A stretch of 64,000 bases of DNA from positions 124,001-188,000 of the forward strand of contig CAYWLS010000001.1 of the NCBI GenBank assembly GCA_964458605.1. Reading direction: 5' to 3'. Of this stretch, positions 33,745 through 41,791 are shown one piece after another. The stretch is from JBBSNV01 sp964458605 (GTDB lineage Bacteria > Pseudomonadota > Alphaproteobacteria > Reyranellales > JAQSWP01). The notes under the pieces are model-generated. The model searched no databases. It saw only the letters and a list, made by a program, of their open reading frames with translations, and was not told the DNA's origin. The position numbers were made by a program, and so were the translations under genes. Every line of letters starts with the position of its first letter. Within the stretch, counting starts at the first letter, position 1.

Positions 33745-35649
33745 ATGAGCACGGGCGCCTATCGGAAACTGCACGAGCGGTCCCTGGCCGATCCCGAGGG
33801 TTTCTGGGCCGAATGCGCCCGGGCGATCGACTGGACCCGTCCGTGGGACCAGGTGCTGGATCGCTCCAATCCGCCATTCTACCGCTGGTTCGTGGGCGGC
33901 GAGCTCAACACCTGCCACAACGCGCTCGACCGTCACCTGGCGACGCGCGGCGAGCAGGCGGCGCTGATCTACGATTCGCCGGTCACCGGCGCCAAGCAGC
34001 AATTCACCTATCGCGACCTGACCGACCGTGTGGCGCGCCTGGCCGGCGCCCTGGCGCGTCGAGGCGTCGGCAAGGGCGACGGCGTGATCATCTACATGCC
34101 CATGGTGCCGGAAGCGGCGATGGCCATGCTGGCCTGCGCGCGGCTGGGCGCCATCCATTCGGTGGTGTTCGGCGGCTTCGCCGCGCCCGAGCTGGCCAGC
34201 CGCATCGACGACTTCAAGCCCAAGCTGATCCTGTCGGCCTCCTGCGGCATCGAGCCCACGCGCATCGTGCCTTACAAGCCATTGCTCGACGGTGCCATCG
34301 AGCTGGCCCGGCACAAGCCGCAGACCTGCGTGATCCTGCAGCGCGATCAGCAGCGCTGCGACCTGACGCCGGGCCGCGATCTCGACTGGCAGGAATTCGT
34401 CAAGGGCGCCGCAGCGCATCCTTGCGTGCCGGTCAAGGCCACCGATCCGCTCTACATCATCTACACCTCCGGCACCACCGGCCAGCCCAAGGGCGTGGTG
34501 CGCGACAATGGCGGCCATGCCGTGGCGCTGTGCAATTCCATGAAATGGCTGTACGGCATGGAACCGGGCCAGGTGTTCTGGACCGCTTCCGATGTCGGCT
34601 GGGTGGTCGGCCATTCCTATATCGTCTACGCGCCGCTGATGTATGGCTGCACCTCGGTGCTGTTCGAGGGCAAGCCGGTCGGCACGCCCGATGCCGGCAC
34701 CTATTGGCGCGTCGCCGCCGAATACGGCGTCAAGGCGCTGTTCACGGCGCCGACCGCGTTCCGCGCCATCCGCAAGGAAGACCCGGACGGCAAGTTCATC
34801 CGCCAATTCGATCTGTCGAAGTTCGAGCGGCTCTATCTGGCCGGCGAGCGCGGCGATCCGCCCACCGTGGCCTGGGCCGAGCAGCACCTGAACGTGCCGG
34901 TGATCGACCACTGGTGGCAGACCGAGACCGGCTGGTCGATCTGCGGCGACTATGTCGGCATCGAAAGGCTGCCGGTCAAGCACGGCTCGACCACCGTGCC
35001 GGCGCCGGGCTGGGATCTGCATGTGCTCGACCCCGACGGCCGCGAGGTCGAGCGCGGCCAGATCGGCGCGCTGGCCGGCAAGCTGCCGCTGCCGCCGGGC
35101 ACTTTCCCCAATCTGTGGAATGCGCCCGACCGTTACCGGCAGGCCTATTTCACCGAGTTCCCCGGCTACTACAAGACCGGCGACGCGGGCTATATCGACG
35201 CGGACGGCTATGTCTTCGTCATGACCCGGGTGGACGACGTGATCAACGTCGCCGGCCACCGGCTGTCGACCGGCGGCATCGAGGAGGTGCTGGCGGCTCA
35301 TCCCGACGTCGCCGAATGCGCCGTGATCGGCGTGGCCGACGAGTTGAAGGGGCAGGTGCCGCTGGGTCTGATCGTGCTGAAGGACGGCGTCGCCCGCCCC
35401 CATGGCGAGATCGTCAAGGAAGTGGTGGCGATGGTACGCGACCGCATCGGGCCGGTGGCCGCCTTCAAGACCGCGACGGTGGTGGCGCGCCTGCCCAAGA
35501 CCCGCTCGGGCAAGATCCTGCGCGGCACCATGCAGAAGATCGCCGACGGCCAGGACTACAAGGTGCCGGCGACCATCGACGACCCGGCCATCCTGACCGA
35601 GATCGGCGTGGCGCTGCAGCCGGCCGGCTACGCCAAGAAGGCCTCGTAG
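33745..35649 (+). CDS. prpE: Propionyl-CoA synthetase (acetyl-CoA synthetase-like)
   Basis: ATP-dependent short-chain acyl-CoA synthetase of 634 residues. The acetyl-CoA synthetase-type N-terminal domain (FWAECARAIDWTRPWDQVLD, core WAECARAIDWTRPWDQV) and the P-loop YTSGTTGQPKG, then TASDVGWVVGHSYIVYAPL, WWQTETGW and the acetylatable Lys590 in RSGKILRG, are all present. The DRSNPPFYRWFVGGELNTC segment and overall pattern fit PrpE better than Acs. GAGGAGAGGG precedes the ATG. It feeds the methylcitrate or methylmalonyl pathway; no such genes are in view. Confidence 0.92.
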   Translation: MSTGAYRKLHERSLADPEGFWAECARAIDWTRPWDQVLDRSNPPFYRWFVGGELNTCHNALDRHLATRGEQAALIYDSPVTGAKQQFTYRDLTDRVARLAGALARRGVGKGDGVIIYMPMVPEAAMAMLACARLGAIHSVVFGGFAAPELASRIDDFKPKLILSASCGIEPTRIVPYKPLLDGAIELARHKPQTCVILQRDQQRCDLTPGRDLDWQEFVKGAAAHPCVPVKATDPLYIIYTSGTTGQPKGVVRDNGGHAVALCNSMKWLYGMEPGQVFWTASDVGWVVGHSYIVYAPLMYGCTSVLFEGKPVGTPDAGTYWRVAAEYGVKALFTAPTAFRAIRKEDPDGKFIRQFDLSKFERLYLAGERGDPPTVAWAEQHLNVPVIDHWWQTETGWSICGDYVGIERLPVKHGSTTVPAPGWDLHVLDPDGREVERGQIGALAGKLPLPPGTFPNLWNAPDRYRQAYFTEFPGYYKTGDAGYIDADGYVFVMTRVDDVINVAGHRLSTGGIEEVLAAHPDVAECAVIGVADELKGQVPLGLIVLKDGVARPHGEIVKEVVAMVRDRIGPVAAFKTATVVARLPKTRSGKILRGTMQKIADGQDYKVPATIDDPAILTEIGVALQPAGYAKKAS

Positions 35650-35674
35650 CGGCGCTTGGCGCCGGGAGAACGCC

Positions 35675-36208
35675 ATGCAAGCGACCGCAATCCACCCGGG
35701 CAATCTGCTGGGGCTGGCCACCGACCCGGGCAAGGTCGACCGGTTGAAGGAGCCGCTCGGCCAGGTGATCGGCCATGCCATCGGCCAGTCGGGCGCGGAC
35801 ATGGACAGGAGCGCCGTGCTGGTCGGGCGCGGCGACGGCGAGCGCGGCCCCACCCTGGTCGCGCAGGTCGTGCCGATCGACGCGCAGGATCCGGCCTACC
35901 GGCCGCTGTTCTCGACCCTGCATCTGGTGGCGGTCGCCATCCATGGCGTGGTCAAGGACAAGCCCGTCGACGACGAGACCGTTTTCGACGAGGCGGTGGC
36001 GCGCACCCGCATGGTGCTGGCCTCGCGCAACGTCGATCCGGCGCTGGCGCCGCTGCTGGCCGAATCGGCGGCGGCGGCGATCAACACCCAGGCCTTCGCC
36101 GAGGCGATGGTCATGACGCTCAATCCCGACGGCCGGCTGCTGGTGCTCAAGGCGCCGCTGCTGGCGCGCCTGCTGTTCGAGTTCCAGCAGGCGACGCCGA
36201 ACGCCTGA
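35675..36208 (+). CDS. Uncharacterised protein
   Basis: Protein of 177 residues that I do not recognise. It has no signal peptide or membrane span. It starts MQATAIHPGNLLGLATDPGK, with a middle segment FSTLHLVAVAIHGVVKDKPV and a late LNPDGRLLVLKAPLLARLLF, and is made of mixed alpha/beta elements. It begins 26 bases after prpE on the same strand and is probably co-transcribed. Its end lies 10 bases from the convergent monooxygenase gene. Confidence 0.7.
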   Translation: MQATAIHPGNLLGLATDPGKVDRLKEPLGQVIGHAIGQSGADMDRSAVLVGRGDGERGPTLVAQVVPIDAQDPAYRPLFSTLHLVAVAIHGVVKDKPVDDETVFDEAVARTRMVLASRNVDPALAPLLAESAAAAINTQAFAEAMVMTLNPDGRLLVLKAPLLARLLFEFQQATPNA

Positions 36209-36217
36209 GCTTCCGGT

Positions 36218-36580
36218 TCAGGCCGAATGCGCGCTGCGCGAATCGGCCGGCGCCTGCTCGCGCTCGTTCATGCCGTAGTCGCGGATCACGCCGGCGATGC
36301 GCAGGCGATAGTCCTCGAAAATCCGGCCGCGGCCGGCGGCCTGCGCCAGGCGGTGCTGCTCGATGTTGCGCCATTGCTTGATCGCCTCCTCGTCGCGCCA
36401 GAACGACAGCGACAGGATCTTCCCCTTGTTGGTCAGGCTCTCGAACCGTTCGATCGAGATGAAGCCGTCGATGCCGTCGAGCAGCGGCCGCAGGCTGGCC
36501 GCCAGGTCGAGATAGGCTCCGCGCAGGCCCTCACGCGGCTGCACCTCGAAGATCACGGCGATGGCGTTCGAATTCGGCAA
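36218..36580 (-). CDS. Antibiotic biosynthesis monooxygenase (ABM) domain protein
   Basis: Small ferredoxin-like protein of 120 residues: IAVIFEVQPREGLRGAYLDL opens the fold, ISIERFESLTNKGKILSLSF follows, and FWRDEEAIKQWRNIEQHR closes it, as in ABM and heme-degrading monooxygenases. I start at the TTG at 36580, because GGAGG lies 5 bases upstream; no ATG gives a sensible N-terminus. The 5' end overlaps the 3' end of the hydrolase gene by 50 bases, an unusually deep overlap. Third gene of the ArsR-divergent operon. Confidence 0.8.
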   Translation of the reverse strand: MPNSNAIAVIFEVQPREGLRGAYLDLAASLRPLLDGIDGFISIERFESLTNKGKILSLSFWRDEEAIKQWRNIEQHRLAQAAGRGRIFEDYRLRIAGVIRDYGMNEREQAPADSRSAHSA

Positions 36581-37535
36581 GGTTTCCTCCGTCGGACAAG
36601 AAGGCATGGGTGGCGTCGTGCAGCCGCGTGCGGCCGCTTTCAAGATGCATCAAATGGGTGCCGGCCGGCAGCCTGATGTCGTGCCGGCGCAGCGACGGCG
36701 GCAGCCGGCCCAGCAGCCAGGCCGCATCGGCGTCGGTGCACAGGCTATCCCACTCTCCGCGTAGAAGGCAGAGCGGAGCGGCGATCAGCGCCGGCTCGTA
36801 GGGCAGTTGGCCGCGCCAGGCCGCCTCGATATCCGCCATCGGGCCGGTCGGCACGCGCACGCCGTCGCCGCCCGCCGGCTCGCTGGCCAGATAGGCCGCG
36901 GCCCAGCGTTCGAAATGGCGCTGCGGCATCGCCGACGGCTGGCCCGGCGGAATGTCGGCCAGGAAGCGCCGATGTTGCGCTTCCACCGTCAGGCGGGTCC
37001 AGTTGGGCAGCGTGTTGGCCGCGGTTCCGGCGACCGGCTCGCGCTGGGCGATCGGCCCGAAGAACGCCAGCCGTTCCACCGCCCACGGGAACTTGCCGGC
37101 GAACAGCCCGGCCGCCATGGTGCCCCAGGAATGGGCGATCAGGGACACGCGCCATGCTCCTGTGGTCTGGCGTATCAGCGCCACCACCGCCGCGATCTGC
37201 CGCGCTCCCGCTTCCACCCGTCCCAGCGGCTGGGCGAGGCGCGGCGCGCTGCTCATCTCGACATAGCGATCCGAGGCGCCGTAGCCCAGGAAATCGAAGG
37301 CCCAGACCTCGTAGCCCTGCGCCAGCAGCGCATCGCGCCACGACAGGCCGTCGATGCGATGGCCGACGGCCAGTTCCGACGGAAAGGTGGCGCCATGCAC
37401 GTAAAGCAGCGGCGCGGCATGGCGCCGTTCGGGCGGGCGCGCCCGGCTGGCGGCGATGCGCAGGGGCGAGCGCGGCAGCGCCGTCCACAGCCGTTCGATC
37501 GGGGCGGATGCGTCCGCGCGCGCCTGCCCGCTCAT
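36531..37535 (-). CDS. Alpha/beta hydrolase
   Basis: Protein of 334 residues. The LLYVHGATFPSE strand near residue 43 carries the oxyanion site, the nucleophile elbow is AHSWGTMAAG, and the final triad residue is in GTHLMHLE. AFDFLGYGASDRY is a typical hydrolase strand-4 turn. The ATG overlaps the stop of the NIPSNAP gene as ATGA, which shows tight coupling. Substrate unknown; it may hydrolyse the product of the neighbouring small oxygenase-like proteins. Confidence 0.83.
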   Translation of the reverse strand: MSGQARADASAPIERLWTALPRSPLRIAASRARPPERRHAAPLLYVHGATFPSELAVGHRIDGLSWRDALLAQGYEVWAFDFLGYGASDRYVEMSSAPRLAQPLGRVEAGARQIAAVVALIRQTTGAWRVSLIAHSWGTMAAGLFAGKFPWAVERLAFFGPIAQREPVAGTAANTLPNWTRLTVEAQHRRFLADIPPGQPSAMPQRHFERWAAAYLASEPAGGDGVRVPTGPMADIEAAWRGQLPYEPALIAAPLCLLRGEWDSLCTDADAAWLLGRLPPSLRRHDIRLPAGTHLMHLESGRTRLHDATHAFLSDGGNLAEFERHRRDLRGAAA

Positions 37536-37843
37536 GGCGTCACCGGGCACAGGAAGCTGCGCTGCGCGGCCAGGATCAGGCGGCGCTTCTCGGCGAAGCG
37601 GAAATTGGCGGCGCCCGGAGGATCGGCGCGCAGCGGCGCGCGATCGGTCTCGTAGGCCGCCAGGCCGGCAAACGAGATCGGCGCCAGCGCCACGTTGCTG
37701 GTGCCCTCGTGCGGCATGAAATAGCCCAGCAGCTCGCCGCCGCAGGCCGGGATGATGCGCAGCCAGTTGCGCGCATAGCTTTCGAAGGCGTCGCGCTGGA
37801 ACGGGTCGATGGTGTAGCCGATGCAGCAGCAGGTCACGGTCAT
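37532..37843 (-). CDS. NIPSNAP family protein
   Basis: Dimeric alpha/beta-barrel type protein of 103 residues: IDPFQRDAFESYARNWLRII, then GGELLGYFMPHEGTSNVA and FRFAEKRRLI. A run of three cysteines (VTCCCIGYTI) near the N-terminus is unusual. GAGG lies 9 bases ahead of the ATG at 37843. It is the first gene of the operon that faces the ArsR gene. The family is structural; the reaction is not known. Confidence 0.83.
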   Translation of the reverse strand: MTVTCCCIGYTIDPFQRDAFESYARNWLRIIPACGGELLGYFMPHEGTSNVALAPISFAGLAAYETDRAPLRADPPGAANFRFAEKRRLILAAQRSFLCPVTP

Positions 37844-37896
37844 GGTTCGATCCTCGTCGCAAGATGAGCGCAAGGTAGCGCTTGCCCCACGCCAAT

Positions 37897-37924
37897 GCTT
37901 CGATTAACGTCGAACTATCGAAGC
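37897..37924. promoter_or_regulatory. Palindromic operator between arsR-type gene and divergent operon
   Basis: GCTTCGAT (37897-37904) and ATCGAAGC (37917-37924) form a perfect 8-base inverted repeat spaced by 12 bases. The spacing and length match operators of ArsR-type winged-helix regulators. A plausible plus-strand promoter (TTGCCC at 37882, TAACGT at 37905, 17 bases apart) overlaps the left arm, so binding would block the regulator's own promoter and probably the divergent one. Confidence 0.7.
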
Positions 37925-37941
37925 AGGAAACGGCAACGACG

Positions 37942-38631
37942 ATGAAGACCGGACCGGATATCGCGCTGGTCGCCGCGCTGCTGGGCGATCCGGCGCGCGC
38001 CAACATGCTGACGGCGCTGATGGACGGCCGCGCCCTGACCGCGGGCGAGCTGGCGCGCCATGCCGGCGTCACGCCGCAAACCGCCTCCTCGCATCTGGCC
38101 AAGCTGCTGGCGGGCGGGCTGGTCAGCGCCGAGCGCCAGGGCCGCCACGGCTATTTCCGCTTGGCCGACCCCGACGTCGCCCAGGTGCTGGAGGGCTTGA
38201 TGGGGCTGGCGGCGCGGGCCGGCCACAGGCGCCTGCGCACCGGTCCCAGCGAGCCGGCGCTGCGCCAGGCGCGCGTGTGCTACGACCATCTGGCCGGCGA
38301 TGCCGGTGTGGCGCTGTTCGACAGCCTGGTGGCGCGCAAGCTGGTGGCCAGCCGCGACGGCGAATTGGCGCTGACGGCCAGGGGAGCCGATTTCCTGCGC
38401 GATTTCGGCATCGATCCCGACAGCCTGCGCGGCACGCGCCGCCCGGTGTGCAAATCCTGCCTCGACTGGAGCGTGCGGCGCAGCCACCTGGCCGGCGCGC
38501 TGGGTGCGGCGCTGCTGCAGCGGTTCTACGCGTTGAAATGGGCGCGGCGCGAAGCCGGCAGCCGCATCGTGTCGTTCAGCCCGCGCGGCCGCGCCGCGTT
38601 CGAGAAAACCTTCGCGCCGATCGCCACCTGA
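37942..38631 (+). CDS. ArsR family transcriptional regulator
   Basis: Regulator of 229 residues with an N-terminal winged helix: LLGDPARANMLTALMDGRAL, then LARHAGVTPQTASSHLAKLL as recognition part and GRHGYFRLADPDVA as wing. The C-terminal half has CKSCLDWSVRRSHLAGALG, with two cysteines that could sense a metal or thiol-reactive compound. I start at the ATG at 37942; an in-frame start at 37882 would lie in the promoter. Probably represses the divergent operon via the palindrome. Confidence 0.9.
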   Translation: MKTGPDIALVAALLGDPARANMLTALMDGRALTAGELARHAGVTPQTASSHLAKLLAGGLVSAERQGRHGYFRLADPDVAQVLEGLMGLAARAGHRRLRTGPSEPALRQARVCYDHLAGDAGVALFDSLVARKLVASRDGELALTARGADFLRDFGIDPDSLRGTRRPVCKSCLDWSVRRSHLAGALGAALLQRFYALKWARREAGSRIVSFSPRGRAAFEKTFAPIAT

Positions 38632-38635
38632 AACG

Positions 38636-38664
38636 AAAAGGCCGGGCAAGGGCCCCGGCCTTTT
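38636..38664. terminator. Bidirectional intrinsic terminator
   Basis: AAAAGGCCGGG (38636-38646) and CCCGGCCTTTT (38654-38664) form an 11-bp stem with a 7-base loop. T-runs lie on both strands at the stem foot. It separates the ArsR gene (plus) from trcR (minus), which converge on it. Confidence 0.92.
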
Positions 38665-38685
38665 GCAAATGGCGTGGCGCTTGGC

Positions 38686-39336
38686 TCACGCCTCGCTATG
38701 CGCCGCGTCGTGATTCTCGGCCGGCACGTCCGGTTGCTCGGCCTCGGCCGGATCGAGCATCGCTTCCTTGGCGGCGGCGGCATGCGCCTTGGCGGCGGCG
38801 GAGCCGCCCTGGCGCGCCAGGCGCCGGTTGGCCTTGTCGACGGCGTTGTTGAGATCGGCCATGGTGCACAGGCCCAGCGTCACCGGGTCGCGCTGCTTGA
38901 TGTTGGGCGTGTTCCAGTGCGTGCGCTCGCGCACCGCCTGGATGGTCGACTTGGTGGTGCCGACCAGCTTGGCGATCTGCGGATCGGCCAGTTCGGGATG
39001 GTTCTTCAGCAGCCAGGCGATGGCGTCGGGCCGGTCCTGGCGCTTGGCTACCGGCGTGTAGCGCGGCCCCTTGGGCCGCGACACCGGTGCGGGCCGGTCG
39101 TTCTTGCTCATCGTCAGCCGCGCGTTGGGATCGCCCTGGCAGCGCTCGATCTCCTCGCGGGTGAGCTGGCCGGTGGCGATCGGGTCGGAGCCGACGATGC
39201 CGATCGCCACCTCGCCGTCGGCGATGGCCTGAATCTCGAGCTCGTGCAGGCCGCAGAACTCGGCGATCTGGGTGAAGGTCAGGGTGGTGTTCTCCACCAG
39301 CCAGACGGCGGTGGCTTTGGGCATCAAGGGCGTCAT
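38686..39336 (-). CDS. trcR: Cell cycle transcriptional regulator TrcR (DUF1013)
   Basis: The 216-residue product is the alphaproteobacterial DUF1013 protein: MPKATAVWLVENTTLTFTQIAEFCGL (core AVWLVENTTLTFTQIAEFCG), then AIADGEVAIGIVGSDPI, and a second helix-turn-helix HPELADPQIAKLVGTTKSTI. In Caulobacter relatives it is a cell-cycle DNA-binding regulator. I use the ATG at 39336 with AAGGAG 5 bases upstream; the GTG two codons earlier overlaps that site. The C-terminus is Ala/His-rich and disordered. Confidence 0.9.
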   Translation of the reverse strand: MTPLMPKATAVWLVENTTLTFTQIAEFCGLHELEIQAIADGEVAIGIVGSDPIATGQLTREEIERCQGDPNARLTMSKNDRPAPVSRPKGPRYTPVAKRQDRPDAIAWLLKNHPELADPQIAKLVGTTKSTIQAVRERTHWNTPNIKQRDPVTLGLCTMADLNNAVDKANRRLARQGGSAAAKAHAAAAKEAMLDPAEAEQPDVPAENHDAAHSEA

Positions 39337-39508
39337 CGTCACTCCTTGGGGCTTTGCCGGCCCCCGGATACGGCAAATCTTTCTCGCGCCTTGCGGCGAC
39401 GCGGTGCCGTACCCCGGATTTCTAGGAAACTGCCGTTTATATATAGGACGCGCTGGAGCCGGTCAAAGCCCCTGTGGCGCCTGGGGCGACGATATTTTTT
39501 CCGTAAAA

Positions 39509-40516
39509 TCAGGTCGTTAGCATGATCTTGCCGATATGCTGGCCGCCTTCCAGCTCGCGATGGGCCTGAACCGCCTGCTCGAGCGGGAAGGTCTTGTAGA
39601 TCACCGGCCGGACCTTGCCGGCATCGAGCAGCGGCCACACCCGCTCGCGCAACGCCCCCGCCATCGCCGCCTTGGCGGCCACCGACTGCGCGCGCAGGGT
39701 CGAGGCGACGATGGTCTGCCGGTGCATCATCATGCGCGCCACGTTGAACGAGGCCTGGGCGCCGCCCTGGACGGCGATGATCGCCAGCCTGCCTTCATAG
39801 GCCATGCAGTTCAGGTCGCGCTCGATATAGGAGCCGGCCACCATGTCCAGCACCACGTCGACGCCCTTGCCGCCGGTCGCCTCGCGCACCACGTCGCCGA
39901 AATCCTGGGTCTTGTAGTTGATCACCTTGCGCGCGCCCAGCCGCTCGCAGGCCGCGCGCTTGTCGTCGCTGCCCACGGTGGCGAACACGGTGCAGCCGAA
40001 GGCATGGCCGAGCTGGATCGCCGTGGTGCCGATGCCGCTGGCGCCGCCATGCACCAGCAGGCTCTCGCCGGGCTTGAGCCGCGCCCGCTCGAACACGTTG
40101 TGCCACACCGTGAAATAGGTCTCCGGCAGCGCCGCCGCTTCGACCGGGGAGAAGCCCTTGGGGATCGGCAGGCAATGCCGGGCCGGGGTCAGGCAGTATT
40201 GCGCATAGCCGCCGCCCGGCGTCAGGGCGCAGACCTGGTCGCCTTCCTTCCATTCGCCGACGCCCCCATCGGAGTTCGGGCCCAGCGCCACGATCGTGCC
40301 GGCCACTTCCAGCCCCGGCAGGTCGGAAGCCCCCGGCGGCGGGTTGTAGAAGCCGGCGCGCTGCTGCAGGTCGGGCCGGTTGACCCCGGCTGCCGCCACC
40401 TCGATCAGCACCTCGCCCTCGCCCGGCCGGGGCACCGGCCGGCGCCTGTTGGCCACCAGCACCTCCGGCCCGCCCGGCTTGCTGATCTCGATCGCGGTCA
40501 TGGTTGTCGGCGTCAT
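39509..40516 (-). CDS. NAD(P)H:quinone oxidoreductase, zeta-crystallin type
   Basis: Medium-chain dehydrogenase of 335 residues without zinc ligands, related to quinone oxidoreductase PIG3. GVNRPDLQQRAGFYNPPPGA, then LPGLEVAGTIVALG, the nucleotide site VHGGASGIGTTAIQL and VFATVGSDDKRAACE are visible. It reduces quinones or enones with NADPH. GGGAGG precedes the ATG at 40516, so the 165-codon upstream extension of the frame is not used. Confidence 0.92.
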   Translation of the reverse strand: MTPTTMTAIEISKPGGPEVLVANRRRPVPRPGEGEVLIEVAAAGVNRPDLQQRAGFYNPPPGASDLPGLEVAGTIVALGPNSDGGVGEWKEGDQVCALTPGGGYAQYCLTPARHCLPIPKGFSPVEAAALPETYFTVWHNVFERARLKPGESLLVHGGASGIGTTAIQLGHAFGCTVFATVGSDDKRAACERLGARKVINYKTQDFGDVVREATGGKGVDVVLDMVAGSYIERDLNCMAYEGRLAIIAVQGGAQASFNVARMMMHRQTIVASTLRAQSVAAKAAMAGALRERVWPLLDAGKVRPVIYKTFPLEQAVQAHRELEGGQHIGKIMLTT

Positions 40517-40591
40517 GGCTTCCTCCCTCGATCTTGATCCTGTAACAAGGCCAGCCCACACTCGCAACCGCGACACCGCCGGAGACGCGCC

Positions 40592-40780
40592 ATGCCGATC
40601 GACGCCGAGGATCTCGAACCGCTGAAGAAGAAGCCCAAGCCGCGCGACCTCGATGTCATGTCGATCGAAGAATTGAACGACTATATTGCCGACATGGAAG
40701 CCGAGATCGCCCGCGTGCGGGACAAGATCAAGGCCAAGTCCGCCCATTCCGCCGCTGCCGCCGCGCTGTTCCGCAAGTAG
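40592..40780 (+). CDS. DUF1192 family small protein
   Basis: Protein of 62 residues with a basic start (KKKPKPRDLDVMSIEELNDY) and one amphipathic helix (YIADMEAEIARVRDKIKAK), the DUF1192 pattern found across alphaproteobacteria. Function is unknown. Divergent from the quinone oxidoreductase gene and 82 bases upstream of bdhA. Confidence 0.88.
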   Translation: MPIDAEDLEPLKKKPKPRDLDVMSIEELNDYIADMEAEIARVRDKIKAKSAHSAAAAALFRK

Positions 40781-40862
40781 CGCCCAGTACGGATTTACGG
40801 CACGGATCTTGCTGTCTCCGAGGGGCGGGCCGGATGCGGCCTCAATCATCAGGAGAGTTGGT

Positions 40863-41648
40863 ATGAGTCTGAAAGGCAAATGCGCCGTCGTCACCGGTTC
40901 GACCAGCGGCATCGGCCTGGGCATCGCCCGGGCGCTGGCGGCCGAGGGCGCCAATATCGTCATGAACGGGTTCGGCCCGGCCGACCAGATCGAGGCCCTG
41001 CGCGCCGGCATCGAGAAGGATCACGGCGTCAAGGCGATCTACAACGGCGCCGACATGACCAAGCCGGCCGAGATCGCCGGGCTGATCGACGCCGCCGTCA
41101 AAAGCTTCGGCGGCATCGGCGTGCTGGTCAACAATGCCGGCATCCAGCATGTCGCCGCGATCGAGGATTTTCCCGAAGAAAAATGGAACGCCATCATCGC
41201 CATCAACCTGTCGGCGGCGTTCCACGGCAGCAAGTTCGCCATCCCCCACATGCGCAAGGCCAAATGGGGCCGCATCATCAACATCGCCTCGGCGCACGGC
41301 CTGGTGGCCTCGCCGCAGAAGGTGGCCTATGTCGCCGCCAAGCACGGCATCGTCGGCATGACCAAGGTGGCCGGCATCGAGCTGGCCAATTCCGGCGTCA
41401 CCTGCAACGCCATCTGCCCCGGCTGGGTGCTGACGCCGCTGGTGCAGAAGCAGATCGAGGACCGCGCCCGGGAGACCGGCACCACCGTCGAGCAGCAGAC
41501 CATCGCCCTGGTGTCGGAGAAGCAGCCCAGCCACAAATTCAGCACGCCCGAGCAGATCGGCGGGCTGGCGGTGTTTCTGTGCAGCGCGGCAGCCGACAAC
41601 ATTACCGGCACGCATGTCTCGATCGATGGCGGCTGGACGGCGCAATAG
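40863..41648 (+). CDS. bdhA: 3-hydroxybutyrate dehydrogenase
   Basis: Classical SDR of 261 residues: TGSTSGIGLGIA for NAD, NNAGIQHVA, catalytic Ser in INIASAHGLVASPQKVAY, Tyr and Lys in AYVAAKHG, and CPGWVLTPLVQKQI, which is diagnostic of D-3-hydroxybutyrate dehydrogenase. It oxidises 3-hydroxybutyrate to acetoacetate in polyhydroxybutyrate breakdown. AGGAGAG precedes the ATG. No PHB genes are next to it. Confidence 0.95.
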   Translation: MSLKGKCAVVTGSTSGIGLGIARALAAEGANIVMNGFGPADQIEALRAGIEKDHGVKAIYNGADMTKPAEIAGLIDAAVKSFGGIGVLVNNAGIQHVAAIEDFPEEKWNAIIAINLSAAFHGSKFAIPHMRKAKWGRIINIASAHGLVASPQKVAYVAAKHGIVGMTKVAGIELANSGVTCNAICPGWVLTPLVQKQIEDRARETGTTVEQQTIALVSEKQPSHKFSTPEQIGGLAVFLCSAAADNITGTHVSIDGGWTAQ

Positions 41649-41675
41649 GTCGGAATAACCATAGAGAATCAGAGG

Positions 41676-41700
41676 ACACAGGGCGCGGATTTCCCTGTGT
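41676..41700. terminator. Stem-loop between bdhA and the peroxiredoxin gene
   Basis: ACACAGGG (41676-41683) and CCCTGTGT (41693-41700) form an 8-bp stem with a 9-base loop, followed by TCCTTGTGT. It lies 28 bases after bdhA and 92 before the peroxiredoxin ATG. It may be a weak terminator or a regulatory palindrome; the T-run is poor. Confidence 0.45.
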
Positions 41701-41791
41701 TCCTTGTGTCGTGGCAAGGAATCGTTCGACTGGTTGAACCGGGCCGGATTTGCTGCTTGGATTGAGTCCCAACCCAGAAAGGGAGGAGACC

